Below are positions 18,440 through 27,160 of a stretch of DNA of 64,000 nucleotides, one piece after another. The translations under genes were made by a program, and so were the position numbers. Numbering within the stretch: the first letter of the stretch is position 1; each line of letters begins with the position of its first letter. This DNA comes from Kosakonia cowanii JCM 10956 = DSM 18146 (lineage in GTDB: Bacteria; Pseudomonadota; Gammaproteobacteria; Enterobacterales; Enterobacteriaceae). The stretch is from positions 3,410,001 to 3,474,000 of the forward strand of contig NZ_CP019445.1 of NCBI RefSeq assembly GCF_001975225.1. The letters run 5' to 3'. The notes under the pieces were generated by a model. It was given only the letters and a program-made list of their open reading frames with translations. It searched no databases and was not told the DNA's origin.

Positions 18440-19450
18440 TCAATGACGTAAATCGATCACCATACGGCCACGGATCTGGCCCTGCTCCATCTCTTTAAAG
18501 ATGGCGTTGATATCTTCCAGCGGGCGCAGCGCCACTTTCGGCACCACTTTCCCTTCGGCGGCAAACTGGAAGGCTTCGGTAAGATCCTGACGGGTACCGA
18601 CCAGCGACCCCACCACCTGGATGCCGTCCAGCACCAGGCGCGGAATATCGAGGCTCATCGCTTCCGGCGGCAGACCAACGGCGACCACGCGTCCACCGGC
18701 GCGCACGGCGTCGACCGCCGAGTTAAAGGCCGCTTTCGCCACGGCGGTCACCACGGCTGCATGCGCGCCGCCGGTTTTTTCCTGCACCACTTTCGCCGCA
18801 TCTTCGCTGCGCGAGTTAATGGTCAGATCGGCGCCCATGCTGGCGGCAAGCTTAAGCTGCTCGTCATTCACATCAATGGCGATCACTTTGGCATTGAAGA
18901 CATTTTTCGCGTACTGCAACGCCAGGTTGCCGAGGCCGCCCAGACCATAAATCGCGATCCACTGGCCCGGCTTAATCTGCGACACTTTCACCGCTTTATA
19001 GGTGGTGACACCCGCGCAGGTGATGCTGCTGGCTTCCGCGGAACCAAGGCCGTCCGGCACTTTTACCGCGTAATCCGCCACAACAATGCACTCCTGCGCC
19101 ATGCCGCCATCGGCGGTGTAACCGGCGTTGACCACTTCGCGGCACAGGGTTTCATTGCCGCTGTTGCAATATTCACAGTGGCCGCAGCCCTGGAAGAACC
19201 ATGCAACAGAGGCGCGATCGCCTGGTTTCAGCGAGGTGACGCCTTCGGCGATCTCCGTGACGATGCCAATCCCTTCATGACCGAGGATCACCCCGGTTTT
19301 GTCGCCAAAATCACCGTTTTTAACATGCAGATCGGTGTGGCATACGCCGCAACACTCCATTTTCAGCAGCGCTTCGCCATGTTTCAGCGGGCGCAGCGTC
19401 TTCTCTGCAATAGCAACCTGGTGATCCTGAGTAACAACGGCAGCTTTCAT
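18440..19450 (-). CDS. adhP: Zinc-dependent, ethanol-active alcohol dehydrogenase
   Basis: 336 residues, identical in length to E. coli AdhP. Catalytic zinc ligands are seen in CCGVCHTD and GHEG, with a third cysteine near residue 145 (SSITCAG). The structural zinc site is CGHCEYC-N5-ETLC. The Rossmann motif is [13 protein letters not shown]. It oxidises ethanol and other primary alcohols with NAD. The start at 19450 follows AGGAGATTAAAG. It lies next to maeA as in E. coli, but an ABC-F gene is inserted between them here. Confidence 0.95.
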   Translation of the reverse strand: MKAAVVTQDHQVAIAEKTLRPLKHGEALLKMECCGVCHTDLHVKNGDFGDKTGVILGHEGIGIVTEIAEGVTSLKPGDRASVAWFFQGCGHCEYCNSGNETLCREVVNAGYTADGGMAQECIVVADYAVKVPDGLGSAEASSITCAGVTTYKAVKVSQIKPGQWIAIYGLGGLGNLALQYAKNVFNAKVIAIDVNDEQLKLAASMGADLTINSRSEDAAKVVQEKTGGAHAAVVTAVAKAAFNSAVDAVRAGGRVVAVGLPPEAMSLDIPRLVLDGIQVVGSLVGTRQDLTEAFQFAAEGKVVPKVALRPLEDINAIFKEMEQGQIRGRMVIDLRH

Positions 19451-19572
19451 CTTTAATCTCCTTGCTGGCAAAAGAACGGTGAAGCGCTATCGCCTCATCC
19501 CTCAATACCCCTTAAGAGTTAATGGTTTAGGAAAGGGATTCAATAGCCCGGCAACAGAATGACATACTTTGC

Positions 19573-19607
19573 CGCCATTACCCTTATATCAGGTAGGGTA
19601 AATGGCG
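19573..19607. promoter_or_regulatory. Long inverted repeat upstream of adhP
   Basis: CGCCATTACCCT and AGGGTAAATGGCG are complementary apart from one extra T, separated by 10 bases. It lies about 125 bp upstream of the adhP start. It has no T-tract, so an operator is likelier than a terminator. The binder is unknown. Confidence 0.5.
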
Positions 19608-19674
19608 AGTAATCAAACAGTTAATGTGGTTACAAAACGTGCTGCACAGATGTCATAGATATGTGGGAAATATG

Positions 19675-19699
19675 AAAAAAGGCACCTTGCGGTGCCTTT
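19675..19699 (-). terminator. Rho-independent terminator of the ABC-F gene
   Basis: On the minus strand AAAGGCACC-GCAA-GGTGCC is followed by TTTTTT. It lies 19 bp after the ABC-F stop codon. Confidence 0.95.
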
Positions 19700-19717
19700 G
19701 AAGGAGAGATAAAACGG

Positions 19718-21427
19718 CTACAACAGCAAGCGAAGACGGGCGATCTCATCGCGCCACTGCGCCTGCAGCTGGGGTTTTTGATGCTTCTCTTTGCGCGCCA
19801 GATCCTCCTCCAGCCGCGTTTCCAGATCGATTAGCCGCTCAAGCAGAGCGTCATCATCGTCCGGTGGCGCAGCGGCGCAGGATTGCGTGTTAACCGCCGC
19901 AACCGGCGAGCCAGCGCGTTCGCGCAGACGGGCAAACACCGTGTCGGCATCATGCCACTCGCTTAGCTCGCCATCTTCCACCAGCCAGAAACGGTTGCAG
20001 CTCTGGCTTATCAACTGCCGGTCGTGGCTCACCAGCAGCACGCCGCCGCTGAACTGCGTTAACGCCTGCGCCAGCGCCTCTTTGCCCGCCATATCAAGGT
20101 GGTTGGTCGGCTCATCGAGCATCAGCAGGTTAAAGCGCGCCAGCGACAGCCCGACAAAGAGCAGCCGCGAGCGCTCGCCGCCGCTGAGTGTTGCCACGCG
20201 CTGGCCGTGGCGAGGAAAGGCAAAACCGGCGCTGATTAAGGCCATTTTCCTGTCACCTGGTGCGGGGGCGAAAGGCTCCAGCGCGTCGAACAGGGTCGAC
20301 TCGTCAGGCAACTGGTGCAGGCTCTGATCGTAATACCCGGCGTGCAGCCGCGGATGCAGGCGCAGAGCGTCATGCTCCGGCTGGTGGTAAACCTGCCAGA
20401 TAAGCCTCAGCAGGGAGGATTTCCCGCAGCCGTTACGCCCGAGCACCGCCACCCGATCGCCGCTTTTCAGGCGGGCAAGCGGGATGCGGAACAGCGCAGG
20501 CAACCCTGGAGCGGGAGAGACCGCCAGGTTCTCCATCTCCAGCAAGCGGTCAGCCGCTAAGGGTTCACCATGCAGCGCCAGGCGCCACTGGCTGCCGTCG
20601 GTCAGTTCCGTCTGGCTCGCTTTCAGGCGATCCACCTGGCGTGCCATCTGTTTTGCTTTACGCGCCAGATCTTCGTTGTCGTAGACGCGACCCCAGGTCG
20701 CCAGCCGTTTGGCGCTGGCGGTCACACGGTCAATCTCCTTCTGCTCCGCTTTATGGCGCAGGGCATCGCTCTCATCCCGCTCCTCAAGCGCTTTGCGCGC
20801 AGCGGTGCAGGGTAAGGCGAAACCGTGCAGCGTGTGGTCGCGCAGGATCCAGGTGCCGTTGGTGACGGCATCCAGCAGCGCGGCGTCGTGGGAGACCATC
20901 ACAAAACTGCCGGACCAGCCTTGCAGAAACTGCTCCAGCCACAGCAGAGTGGGCAGATCGAGGTGGTTGCCTGGCTCATCCAGTAACAGCAGGTCGGGTT
21001 CGCGGATCAGCGCCCGCGCCAGCAGCAGGCGGGTGTGTTGCCCGCCGCTCAGCGTCGCCGCCGTTAAAGCAATCTCCTGCTCGTTCAGCCCCATCGTGGC
21101 GAGCAGCGTTTCTGCGCGCCAGCGCTGGGTTTCCCGTTCAGCAGAGGGGAGTTGCGCCAGCACCGCATCAAGCAGCGTCATTGACAGCAGTTCATCGGGG
21201 AGGTGTTGCTCCACGCGCGCCAGCAGGCAGTGATGTGCCTGTGTCACCTTACCGGAAAGCGGGGAGATCGTGCCATCAAGCACCTTCAGCAGGGTACTTT
21301 TGCCGCAGCCATTGTCGCCAATAAGCCCGAGGCGATCGCCCTTTTTCAGGGTAAAGGAGAGGTCAGAAAACAGCGGACCGAAGGCGGTCTCAATACGGAT
21401 TGATTGTGCAGATAGTAGTGTGCTCAT
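19718..21427 (-). CDS. ABC-F family ATPase (possible ribosome-protection or translation factor)
   Basis: 569 residues with two ABC domains and no membrane segments. Domain 1 has Walker A GDNGCGKST, signature LSGGQHTRLLLARAL and LLLDEPGNHLDL, where most relatives have DEPTNHLD. Domain 2 has GRNGCGKSS, LSGGERSRLLFVGLSL and MLDEPTNHLDM. A basic linker of about 80 residues (the P-site tRNA interaction motif region) separates them. A C-terminal coiled-coil-like tail rich in E, R and K follows. It is none of the four usual enterobacterial ABC-F proteins that I recognise by sequence (EttA, Uup, YbiT, YheS). It is preceded by a leader peptide and pairing RNA segments, as in antibiotic-induced ABC-F genes. 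Resistance activity is inferred, not shown. Confidence 0.8.
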   Translation of the reverse strand: MSTLLSAQSIRIETAFGPLFSDLSFTLKKGDRLGLIGDNGCGKSTLLKVLDGTISPLSGKVTQAHHCLLARVEQHLPDELLSMTLLDAVLAQLPSAERETQRWRAETLLATMGLNEQEIALTAATLSGGQHTRLLLARALIREPDLLLLDEPGNHLDLPTLLWLEQFLQGWSGSFVMVSHDAALLDAVTNGTWILRDHTLHGFALPCTAARKALEERDESDALRHKAEQKEIDRVTASAKRLATWGRVYDNEDLARKAKQMARQVDRLKASQTELTDGSQWRLALHGEPLAADRLLEMENLAVSPAPGLPALFRIPLARLKSGDRVAVLGRNGCGKSSLLRLIWQVYHQPEHDALRLHPRLHAGYYDQSLHQLPDESTLFDALEPFAPAPGDRKMALISAGFAFPRHGQRVATLSGGERSRLLFVGLSLARFNLLMLDEPTNHLDMAGKEALAQALTQFSGGVLLVSHDRQLISQSCNRFWLVEDGELSEWHDADTVFARLRERAGSPVAAVNTQSCAAAPPDDDDALLERLIDLETRLEEDLARKEKHQKPQLQAQWRDEIARLRLLL

Positions 21428-21432
21428 TGCTT

Positions 21433-21563
21433 ACTCAAGAGTTACAGGCGTGAAAACGCCTCGTCAAACATCGCTGACGATAACCCGGTAAGCCCGAGGG
21501 AAGGGAGAGTTATGCTTCGCTCAAGCAGAGGTTATCGCAGCACGATACCGGTAACGCTTGAGC
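21433..21563 (-). promoter_or_regulatory. Mutually exclusive RNA pairings between leader ORF and ABC-F start
   Basis: In the minus-strand transcript the leader ORF contains GCTCAAGC (21556-21563). It pairs perfectly with GCTTGAGC just after the leader stop (21519-21526). It can also pair, with one G-U, with CTTGAGT next to the ABC-F ribosome-binding region (21433-21439). CGATAACC spanning the leader stop (21530-21537) pairs perfectly with GGTTATCG (21478-21485). A further hairpin AGGCG-TTTTCA-CGCCT lies at 21446-21461 with no T-tract after it. This suggests translational rather than transcriptional attenuation. Confidence 0.6.
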
Positions 21564-21615
21564 TGGCGCGATCGCCAAATGCATGTGAATAGTCAAACAA
21601 TTCACAATACAGCAT
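21532..21615 (-). CDS. 27-residue leader peptide upstream of the ABC-F gene
   Basis: Minus-strand ATG at 21615 is preceded by AAAAAAGGAGGCTACCT, a near-perfect Shine-Dalgarno sequence at ideal spacing. It is much stronger than that of the ABC-F gene itself. The peptide starts MLYCELFDYSHAFGD and ends SVTGIVLR, then TAA. It ends 105 bp before the ABC-F ATG. Its 3' part takes part in the alternative pairings described for this region. It is too short to be an enzyme and best fits a regulatory leader that senses a stalled ribosome. Confidence 0.7.
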   Translation of the reverse strand: MLYCELFDYSHAFGDRASSSVTGIVLR

Positions 21616-21694
21616 AGGTAGCCTCCTTTTTTATATTCAGTAAGTTGATGGGTGAAAAGGATTTTAGCGAGGAAGTGAATGATTTACCAGCAAC

Positions 21695-21723
21695 AAAAAA
21701 CCCGGAGCTGCGTGCTCCGGGTT
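21695..21723 (-). terminator. Rho-independent terminator of maeA
   Basis: On the minus strand AACCCGGAGC-ACGCA-GCTCCGGGTT is followed by TTTTT, 11 bp after the maeA stop. It lies upstream of the ABC-F leader, so that gene must have its own promoter or depend on read-through. Confidence 0.95.
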
Positions 21724-21733
21724 GCGGGGCGAG

Positions 21734-23437
21734 TTAAATCGAAGTACGGCGATAGTTGCGGTACTGCGGCTCCCAGAAGTTGTCATCAATGGCCTGCTTC
21801 AGCGCTTCCGGGGAGGTTTTCACCGCCACACCTTGCTGCTGCGCCATTTTGCCAACCGCAAAGGCGATCGCGCGCGACACTATCTGAATATCTTTCAGTT
21901 CCGGCAGTACCAGCCCTTCGCCGTTCAGCAGCAGTGGCGAGTACTCAGCCAGCGTTTCACTCGCTGCCATCAGCATATCGTCAGTGATACGCGACGCGCC
22001 GGAGGAGATCACACCAAGGCCAATGCCCGGGAAGATATAGGCGTTGTTGCACTGGGCAATCGGGAAGACTTTATCCTGCCACTGCACCGGGGCAAACGGG
22101 CTGCCGGTGGCAACCAGTGCCATGCCATTGGTCCAGCTGATGATGTCCTGCGGCGTTGCTTCCACACGCGAAGTCGGGTTAGAGAGCGGCATCACGATTG
22201 GACGCGGGCAGTGTTTGTGCATCTCACGGATGATCTCCTCCGTGAACAGCCCGGTCTGGCCGGAGACGCCGATCAGGATATCCGGCTTCACGTTGCGCAC
22301 CACATCAAGCAGGGAGATCGCTTCGTTCTGCACGTTGATATCCCAGTTTTGCAGGTTTTCGCGCTTCTGGACTAATCCGGTCTGGAACGGCAGAAGGTTC
22401 GGCATGCCGTCGGTCAGCAGACCAAAACGGTCGACCATAAAGACTTTCTGGCGCGCGGCCTCTTCGCTAAGGCCTTCACGCTGGGTCTGGGCAATGATCT
22501 GCTCGGCGATACCGCAGCCAGCGGAACCGGCCCCGAGGAAGACAATTTTCTGATCGCTGAGCTGGCTGCCCGCCGCGCGGCTGGCGGCAATCAGCGTACC
22601 GACGGTGACGGCTGCCGTGCCCTGAATGTCATCGTTAAAGGAGCAGATCTCATCCCGGTAGCGGTTAAGCAGCGGCATGGCGTTCTTCTGTGCAAAATCT
22701 TCAAACTGCAACAGCACGTCCGGCCAGCGCTGTTTCACCGCCTGGATGAACTCATCCACAAAGGCGTAATACTCATCGCCGGTAATGCGCGGATGGCGGG
22801 AACCCATATAGAGCGGATCGTTGAGCAGTTGCTGGTTGTTGGTGCCGACATCCAGCACCACCGGCAGGGTGTAAGCCGGGCTGATGCCGCCGCAGGAGGT
22901 GTAGAGCGACAGCTTACCGATAGGAATGCCCATCCCGCCAATGCCCTGGTCGCCGAGACCGAGGATGCGCTCGCCGTCGGTGACCACAATCACTTTGATG
23001 TTATGGTTCGGTACGTTTTGCAGGATGTCATCCATGCTGCCGCGGTTTTGCCAGGAGATGAACACACCACGCGCGCGGCGGTAGATATCTGAGAAGCGTT
23101 CGCACGCCCAGCCGACCGTCGGGGTGTAGATCACCGGCATCATCTCTTCAAGATGATTTTCGACGAGACGGTAGAAGAGGGTTTCGTTGGTGTCCTGAAT
23201 GTTACGCAGGTAAATGTGTTTATCGATATCGGTCTTGAAGCCCTGATACTGCAACCAGGCGCGCTCGGCTTGCTCTTCAATGGTTTCCACCACTTCCGGC
23301 AGCAGGCCCAGCAGGTTGAAACTGCTGCGCTCTTCAACGCTGAAGGCGCTACCTTTGTTCAGCAGGGGAAACTCGAGCAACACGGGTCCTGCGTAGGGGA
23401 TATACAGTGACCGATTCTTATTATGTTTGGCATTCAT
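21734..23437 (-). CDS. maeA: NAD-dependent malic enzyme (oxaloacetate-decarboxylating)
   Basis: 567 residues, almost collinear with E. coli MaeA (565). It converts malate to pyruvate and CO2 with NAD. Motifs seen are the malic-enzyme signature region [15 protein letters not shown], the dinucleotide-binding [31 protein letters not shown] near residue 155, and [14 protein letters not shown]. It ends in YRRTSI as in E. coli. The start at 23437 is supported by CAAGGAGCTGTT upstream. It keeps the adhP-maeA-sra neighbourhood apart from the inserted ABC-F gene. Confidence 0.97.
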   Translation of the reverse strand: MNAKHNKNRSLYIPYAGPVLLEFPLLNKGSAFSVEERSSFNLLGLLPEVVETIEEQAERAWLQYQGFKTDIDKHIYLRNIQDTNETLFYRLVENHLEEMMPVIYTPTVGWACERFSDIYRRARGVFISWQNRGSMDDILQNVPNHNIKVIVVTDGERILGLGDQGIGGMGIPIGKLSLYTSCGGISPAYTLPVVLDVGTNNQQLLNDPLYMGSRHPRITGDEYYAFVDEFIQAVKQRWPDVLLQFEDFAQKNAMPLLNRYRDEICSFNDDIQGTAAVTVGTLIAASRAAGSQLSDQKIVFLGAGSAGCGIAEQIIAQTQREGLSEEAARQKVFMVDRFGLLTDGMPNLLPFQTGLVQKRENLQNWDINVQNEAISLLDVVRNVKPDILIGVSGQTGLFTEEIIREMHKHCPRPIVMPLSNPTSRVEATPQDIISWTNGMALVATGSPFAPVQWQDKVFPIAQCNNAYIFPGIGLGVISSGASRITDDMLMAASETLAEYSPLLLNGEGLVLPELKDIQIVSRAIAFAVGKMAQQQGVAVKTSPEALKQAIDDNFWEPQYRNYRRTSI

Positions 23438-23660
23438 CTAACAGCTCCTTGAGAAACGAACGCGCGCACGGGGGGTGAGGTCGCACGCGGGTACAGCGGC
23501 GGGCGCAATTATAAAGCATTGAATGAGCAAATACTTCCCGATTGACCTATTCGTTGATTGAATTTTTATCAACTTTCCTGGTAAGCGGCATGTGGGGAGC
23601 TGAAATGTGATGCTGGCGGTATAAAAGAGAAGAGGGAGTAGCGCGAAGCAAAGCTGGAAT

Positions 23661-23684
23661 AAACACCACCCCGCAGGGTGGTGT
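23661..23684 (-). terminator. Terminator of sra
   Basis: On the minus strand ACACCACCC-TGCGG-GGTGGTGT is followed by TTTATT. Confidence 0.85.
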
Positions 23685-23695
23685 GGGAGTGGGTC

Positions 23696-23833
23696 TTAAC
23701 CCGCGCGGCGATGACGGCCGGAGCGGTGGGAGACAACGGTCTCCTCGTTGTTGTCTTTGGTGACAACCTTACGGGTGTTCGACACTTTGTAATCCAGTCC
23801 CATAAGATGACGTGCCTGACGGTTCGATTTCAT
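23696..23833 (-). CDS. sra: Stationary-phase-induced ribosome-associated protein Sra (S22)
   Basis: A 45-residue basic protein starting MKSNRQARHLMGLDYKVSN and ending HRSGRHRRAG, the same length as E. coli Sra (RpsV) and clearly alike in its first 20 residues. It associates with 30S subunits in stationary phase. AAGGAGTAAGC precedes the ATG at 23833. Its place downstream of maeA matches E. coli. Confidence 0.92.
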   Translation of the reverse strand: MKSNRQARHLMGLDYKVSNTRKVVTKDNNEETVVSHRSGRHRRAG

Positions 23834-23870
23834 GCTTACTCCTTAATCCAGTTGCGTGTTTCAAGGACAA

Positions 23871-23889
23871 GCCCGGTAAATGGCCGGGC
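23871..23889 (-). terminator. Weak hairpin downstream of the alginate-lyase-like gene
   Basis: GCCCGG and CCGGGC pair around a 7-base loop in the 180-bp gap between sra and the next gene. On the minus strand it is followed by TTGTCC, a poor T-tract. Confidence 0.4.
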
Positions 23890-24012
23890 GAAATACAATC
23901 ACATCATTGCAAGGTATGTTTCCATACCGAAAGATTATCCTCGGCTATCGCTGCGCAAATCTCAACCCTGATGGGCACTTTTAAGAACAGTCTCGCTGCC
24001 TTGTGCGCCGCA

Positions 24013-25089
24013 TCACGCTTTTGGCCCGATTAGCAGCGTCAGCGGCCCACCGAGGCGCCTGTTTTGCAGCGGTCGCAGGCTGGCGAGCCGCGCGCGCAGA
24101 TCGTTATCGCAGGTCGAGAGCTGGCACCAGGCCTCAAGCCAGGCGAGATTTGTCGGCTGCTGCAAAAAGGCCATATCCTGCTGAGCGCCGCTTCTGTCGG
24201 TGAAGGGCTGCGGATTATCCAGCCCGGCAATCACCTGCGTGGCAAGCCGCTGTAACGCAGCCCTATTCTCCTGAGGCATATCGACGCCGTTGGCACGGGC
24301 GAAAAGGGCGATCATCACCAGCGGTTGCAGGGCGTAATTGTGATAAGCCAGCGCCCGCTGGCGACGACGCAGCTCATTAGGCAGAAAGCCGTCGGCATCA
24401 ATCTGGTTCATAGCGGTGCGGTAGATCGCCAGTGACTGGTCAAAGAGATCCTGCCGCCCGGTTGCTACTGATGTTGCCATTAACGCCCAGGCTGCCCAGT
24501 AGCTGTGATTATTGACCTTGCTTTGCGGTAAATCCCGCCATTCGCTGGCGGTTAAATCCCCCATCTCGCCCAGCCAGCGGGTGATGTTTTGCGTCTGCTC
24601 AGGCCAGGCGTTCAGCGGATGGCTCGCTGAAAATTGCAGCTGAAGCCAGCCTGATGAGAAGGTAGCCAGCGCCCATTTGCGCATCGATTTGCCGGTGTGG
24701 TTGCGCGCCTCGCCGAGCAGCGCCCCGGCCGTTGCCCAGCGATTGAGCGCGGTGACAACACAGGTAACATCGCGGGCATCGCTGCTGCGGTGCCAGGCGG
24801 TGATTTGCGCACTGACGAATTTCTCCATATCGGCGATGGCGCGAGTTTGCTGGTGGAAAGCCGCTTCCGCCTGCGGATTGAGCGTGGCGCGGGCGCTGTC
24901 TGAACCTTCATATTTACTGCGAAAATCGAGTGCGCCGGTAAAGGGCGGTGGCGCGTCGGGGCAGGAGACGGTTTTAGCCAGCGTGTGCGTTGCCGGGGGC
25001 TGGCTAAAGCCTGCGGGGGGAACAAGGGGGGCGGCGAGTGTTGCCGTGGTAAAGAGGATAAAGATCAGCCCTGCGCGCAGAAACACCAT
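24013..25089 (-). CDS. Alginate lyase-like periplasmic protein (AlgL, PL5 family)
   Basis: 358 residues with an N-terminal signal peptide (MVFLRAGLIFILFTTATLAA). The family core is clear: the CVVTALNRWATAGAL region, then KVNNHSYWAAWALM holding the catalytic Asn-Asn-His, and DGFLPNELRRRQRALAYHNY with the catalytic Arg and Tyr. PL5 enzymes cleave mannuronate-rich alginate by beta-elimination. No alginate synthesis genes are visible here, so it may degrade environmental or competitor polysaccharide. It lies 54 bp after the Aer-like gene on the same strand, and its ribosome-binding site is inside a small hairpin. Confidence 0.82.
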   Translation of the reverse strand: MVFLRAGLIFILFTTATLAAPLVPPAGFSQPPATHTLAKTVSCPDAPPPFTGALDFRSKYEGSDSARATLNPQAEAAFHQQTRAIADMEKFVSAQITAWHRSSDARDVTCVVTALNRWATAGALLGEARNHTGKSMRKWALATFSSGWLQLQFSASHPLNAWPEQTQNITRWLGEMGDLTASEWRDLPQSKVNNHSYWAAWALMATSVATGRQDLFDQSLAIYRTAMNQIDADGFLPNELRRRQRALAYHNYALQPLVMIALFARANGVDMPQENRAALQRLATQVIAGLDNPQPFTDRSGAQQDMAFLQQPTNLAWLEAWCQLSTCDNDLRARLASLRPLQNRRLGGPLTLLIGPKA

Positions 25090-25099
25090 GCTACGTTCT

Positions 25100-25117
25100 C
25101 CTTCCGCTACTGGAAGG
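25100..25117 (-). promoter_or_regulatory. Hairpin covering the ribosome-binding site of the alginate-lyase-like gene
   Basis: In the minus-strand RNA CCTTCC-AGTAGC-GGAAGG forms a 6-bp stem. The GGAAGG strand is the Shine-Dalgarno sequence (GGAAGGAG) of the gene starting at 25089. Translation may depend on melting or on ribosomes arriving from the upstream gene. Confidence 0.45.
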
Positions 25118-25143
25118 GGGACTATAGCATGGTCGTTTGCTTC

Positions 25144-26682
25144 TCAGCTGCCGCCAAAAACGTGCACCGCACGATGCAGGCGCGCGGCACGCGCAGAGAG
25201 GTTTTCCGCCGCCTGGGTGACATGGTCAACCATGCCGCTGTTGTTTTGCGTCATGCTGCCCACGCGGGAGACCGAGTCGTTAATCAGCGCCAGCGCCTGC
25301 GTCTGTTCATGGGTGGCGGTGCCGATCTCTTTAATCATCGTCGACATGGTGACCACATTCTCGATCATCGCCGTCAGGTGGCTCTCCGTGCTGGCAACCA
25401 TATCGACGCCGCTTTTCACATTTGCCACGTTGAGTTCAATCAGCGTCTGGATCTGTCGCGCCGCCGAGGCGGAGTGCTGGGCCAGGTTACGCACCTCGGC
25501 AGCCACCACGGCAAACCCGCGGCCCGCCTCACCGGCGCGTGCGGCTTCCACCGCCGCGTTGAGGGCGAGAATATTAGTCTGGAAGGCAATGCTGTCAATC
25601 ACGCCGATAATGTCGACGATCTTGCTGTTATCTGCCGAAACCGCCTGCATCATTTCGATCGCCTGCTTCATCGCCTCACCGCTCTTCACGGCGCCGGCGC
25701 TGGTTTCGTCTGCCCGGCTCATGGCCTCTGCCGCCGTTTCCGCCGTCTGTTTCACCGCGCTGGCAATCTCCTCAACCGCTACCGCCGTCTGGTGCAGGTC
25801 AGCTGAGGTTTCTGCCGTGCGGCTGTGCAGCGCGTCGCCTTCGCGGGCAATTTGCTCGCTTACCCCGCGGATCCCGGCAATTTGCGCTGAGACATCGCCG
25901 ACCAGCGAGTTGAGGTTGAGCCCGGACTGATTGACCAGGCGCATCAGAAGCCCAATCTCATCGACGCGATTAAAGTGCTGGTAATCGGCTTTGCGCCCGG
26001 AAACGACGCGCTGCATTTGCGCGAGCACAATTTTCAGCGGTCGGGAAAATTGCTGCTGCAAAAAGAGCGTAAGAAGGGCGAAAATAATTAACACCGCTGC
26101 GGATTTTTCTACGGCATTAAAATAGATGAATTGCAATACCACTAACAGAGCAGCAGAGGGGATAATGCCGAAATAAATGCGTCCGGCCGCACTGATACGT
26201 TGAAATAAAGATAAAAATGAAAGTAAACCGCGGCGAACCAGTAATCCTTTATAAAATTTATAACCTTTAATTTTATTTTCATTAACACGCTGATAAAGCG
26301 CCGCGCTGGCGTCAATCTCTTCGCGTGCCGGAATATTACGCACTGAGATATAGCCGGTTAATTTCCCTTGCTGGTAGACCGGCGTGACGTTGGCGCGCAC
26401 CCAGTAGTGATCGCCATTTTGACGGCGGTTCTTGACGATCCCGGTCCAGCTGTCGCCTTGCTGGAGGGTAAACCACATATCGCCGAAGGCGGCGGGCGGC
26501 ATATCCGGGTGGCGAATAATATTGTGTGGCTGACCTTTCAACTGCTCTTCCGTAAAATCGCTGGCCTCAATAAATGCTGTGTTGGCATAAGTGATATGGC
26601 TTTGCGTGTCAGTTGTCGATAATAGTGTCGAGTCTTCGTTAAGTAAATATTCGTTTTGTGTAACGGGTGTGTTGCGTTTCAT
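25144..26682 (-). CDS. Aer-like PAS-containing methyl-accepting chemotaxis receptor
   Basis: 512 residues. An N-terminal PAS domain (about 15-120) closely resembles that of Aer: GQPHNIIRHPDMPPAAFGDM, then GIVKNRRQNGDHYWVRAN. Two short hydrophobic segments (about 175-215) form a membrane hairpin without a periplasmic domain. A HAMP-like stretch and the MCP signalling tip (IAFQTNILALNAAVEAARAG) follow. Aer senses redox state through FAD bound to PAS and directs energy taxis. Divergence in the C-terminal half suggests an Aer paralogue. The ATG at 26682 follows GGGGTTATT. It is probably co-transcribed with the alginate-lyase-like gene. Confidence 0.85.
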   Translation of the reverse strand: MKRNTPVTQNEYLLNEDSTLLSTTDTQSHITYANTAFIEASDFTEEQLKGQPHNIIRHPDMPPAAFGDMWFTLQQGDSWTGIVKNRRQNGDHYWVRANVTPVYQQGKLTGYISVRNIPAREEIDASAALYQRVNENKIKGYKFYKGLLVRRGLLSFLSLFQRISAAGRIYFGIIPSAALLVVLQFIYFNAVEKSAAVLIIFALLTLFLQQQFSRPLKIVLAQMQRVVSGRKADYQHFNRVDEIGLLMRLVNQSGLNLNSLVGDVSAQIAGIRGVSEQIAREGDALHSRTAETSADLHQTAVAVEEIASAVKQTAETAAEAMSRADETSAGAVKSGEAMKQAIEMMQAVSADNSKIVDIIGVIDSIAFQTNILALNAAVEAARAGEAGRGFAVVAAEVRNLAQHSASAARQIQTLIELNVANVKSGVDMVASTESHLTAMIENVVTMSTMIKEIGTATHEQTQALALINDSVSRVGSMTQNNSGMVDHVTQAAENLSARAARLHRAVHVFGGS

Positions 26683-26824
26683 AATAACCCCACGGTGGAT
26701 CGCGCCATCTATTGCCGCAGGCGCAAAGAGCATAGTCATTTTCTTCAGGAAATGTCGTTATTGTTATTGCCCGGGCATTTTCCATTAACTTAGGCGACAC
26801 GAAAAGCGGTTGGGTTAATTATTT

Positions 26825-26841
26825 TTTAAGTGGCACTTAAA
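26825..26841. promoter_or_regulatory. Perfect 17-bp palindrome in a 478-bp gene-free interval
   Basis: TTTAAGTG-G-CACTTAAA lies between the divergent Aer-like and BLUF-EAL genes, 142 bp before the former. The interval (26683-27160) holds no other gene that I can support. The palindrome is a candidate operator for either gene. Confidence 0.5.
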
Positions 26842-27160
26842 GAGTGAAGCGCATAATTGTTATTATTCTGAAAAATAAAAATGCGCTGCGAAATATCAGC
26901 TAGCATTAAGTAAACCCTTAAGCCAAATTGATAGCGGGCGATGAGGAAAGGGGACAAAAAAGCGCAGCGGGGAAAAAGAGCTTTTAACATTGGGCTGCGA
27001 AGGGTGCGTGAAGGAATGTGTACCATAAAGTCACTTTAATCTGCGATCACGCTAACAGATTGGCCTCTGTTCAACGAACGGCAGGGGCAGGATCTTGCTA
27101 GACTCCCGCGATGGCACCATCCATTCGGGTTCTTTGTGGGCATTTTGAGGGTAGCATCGC

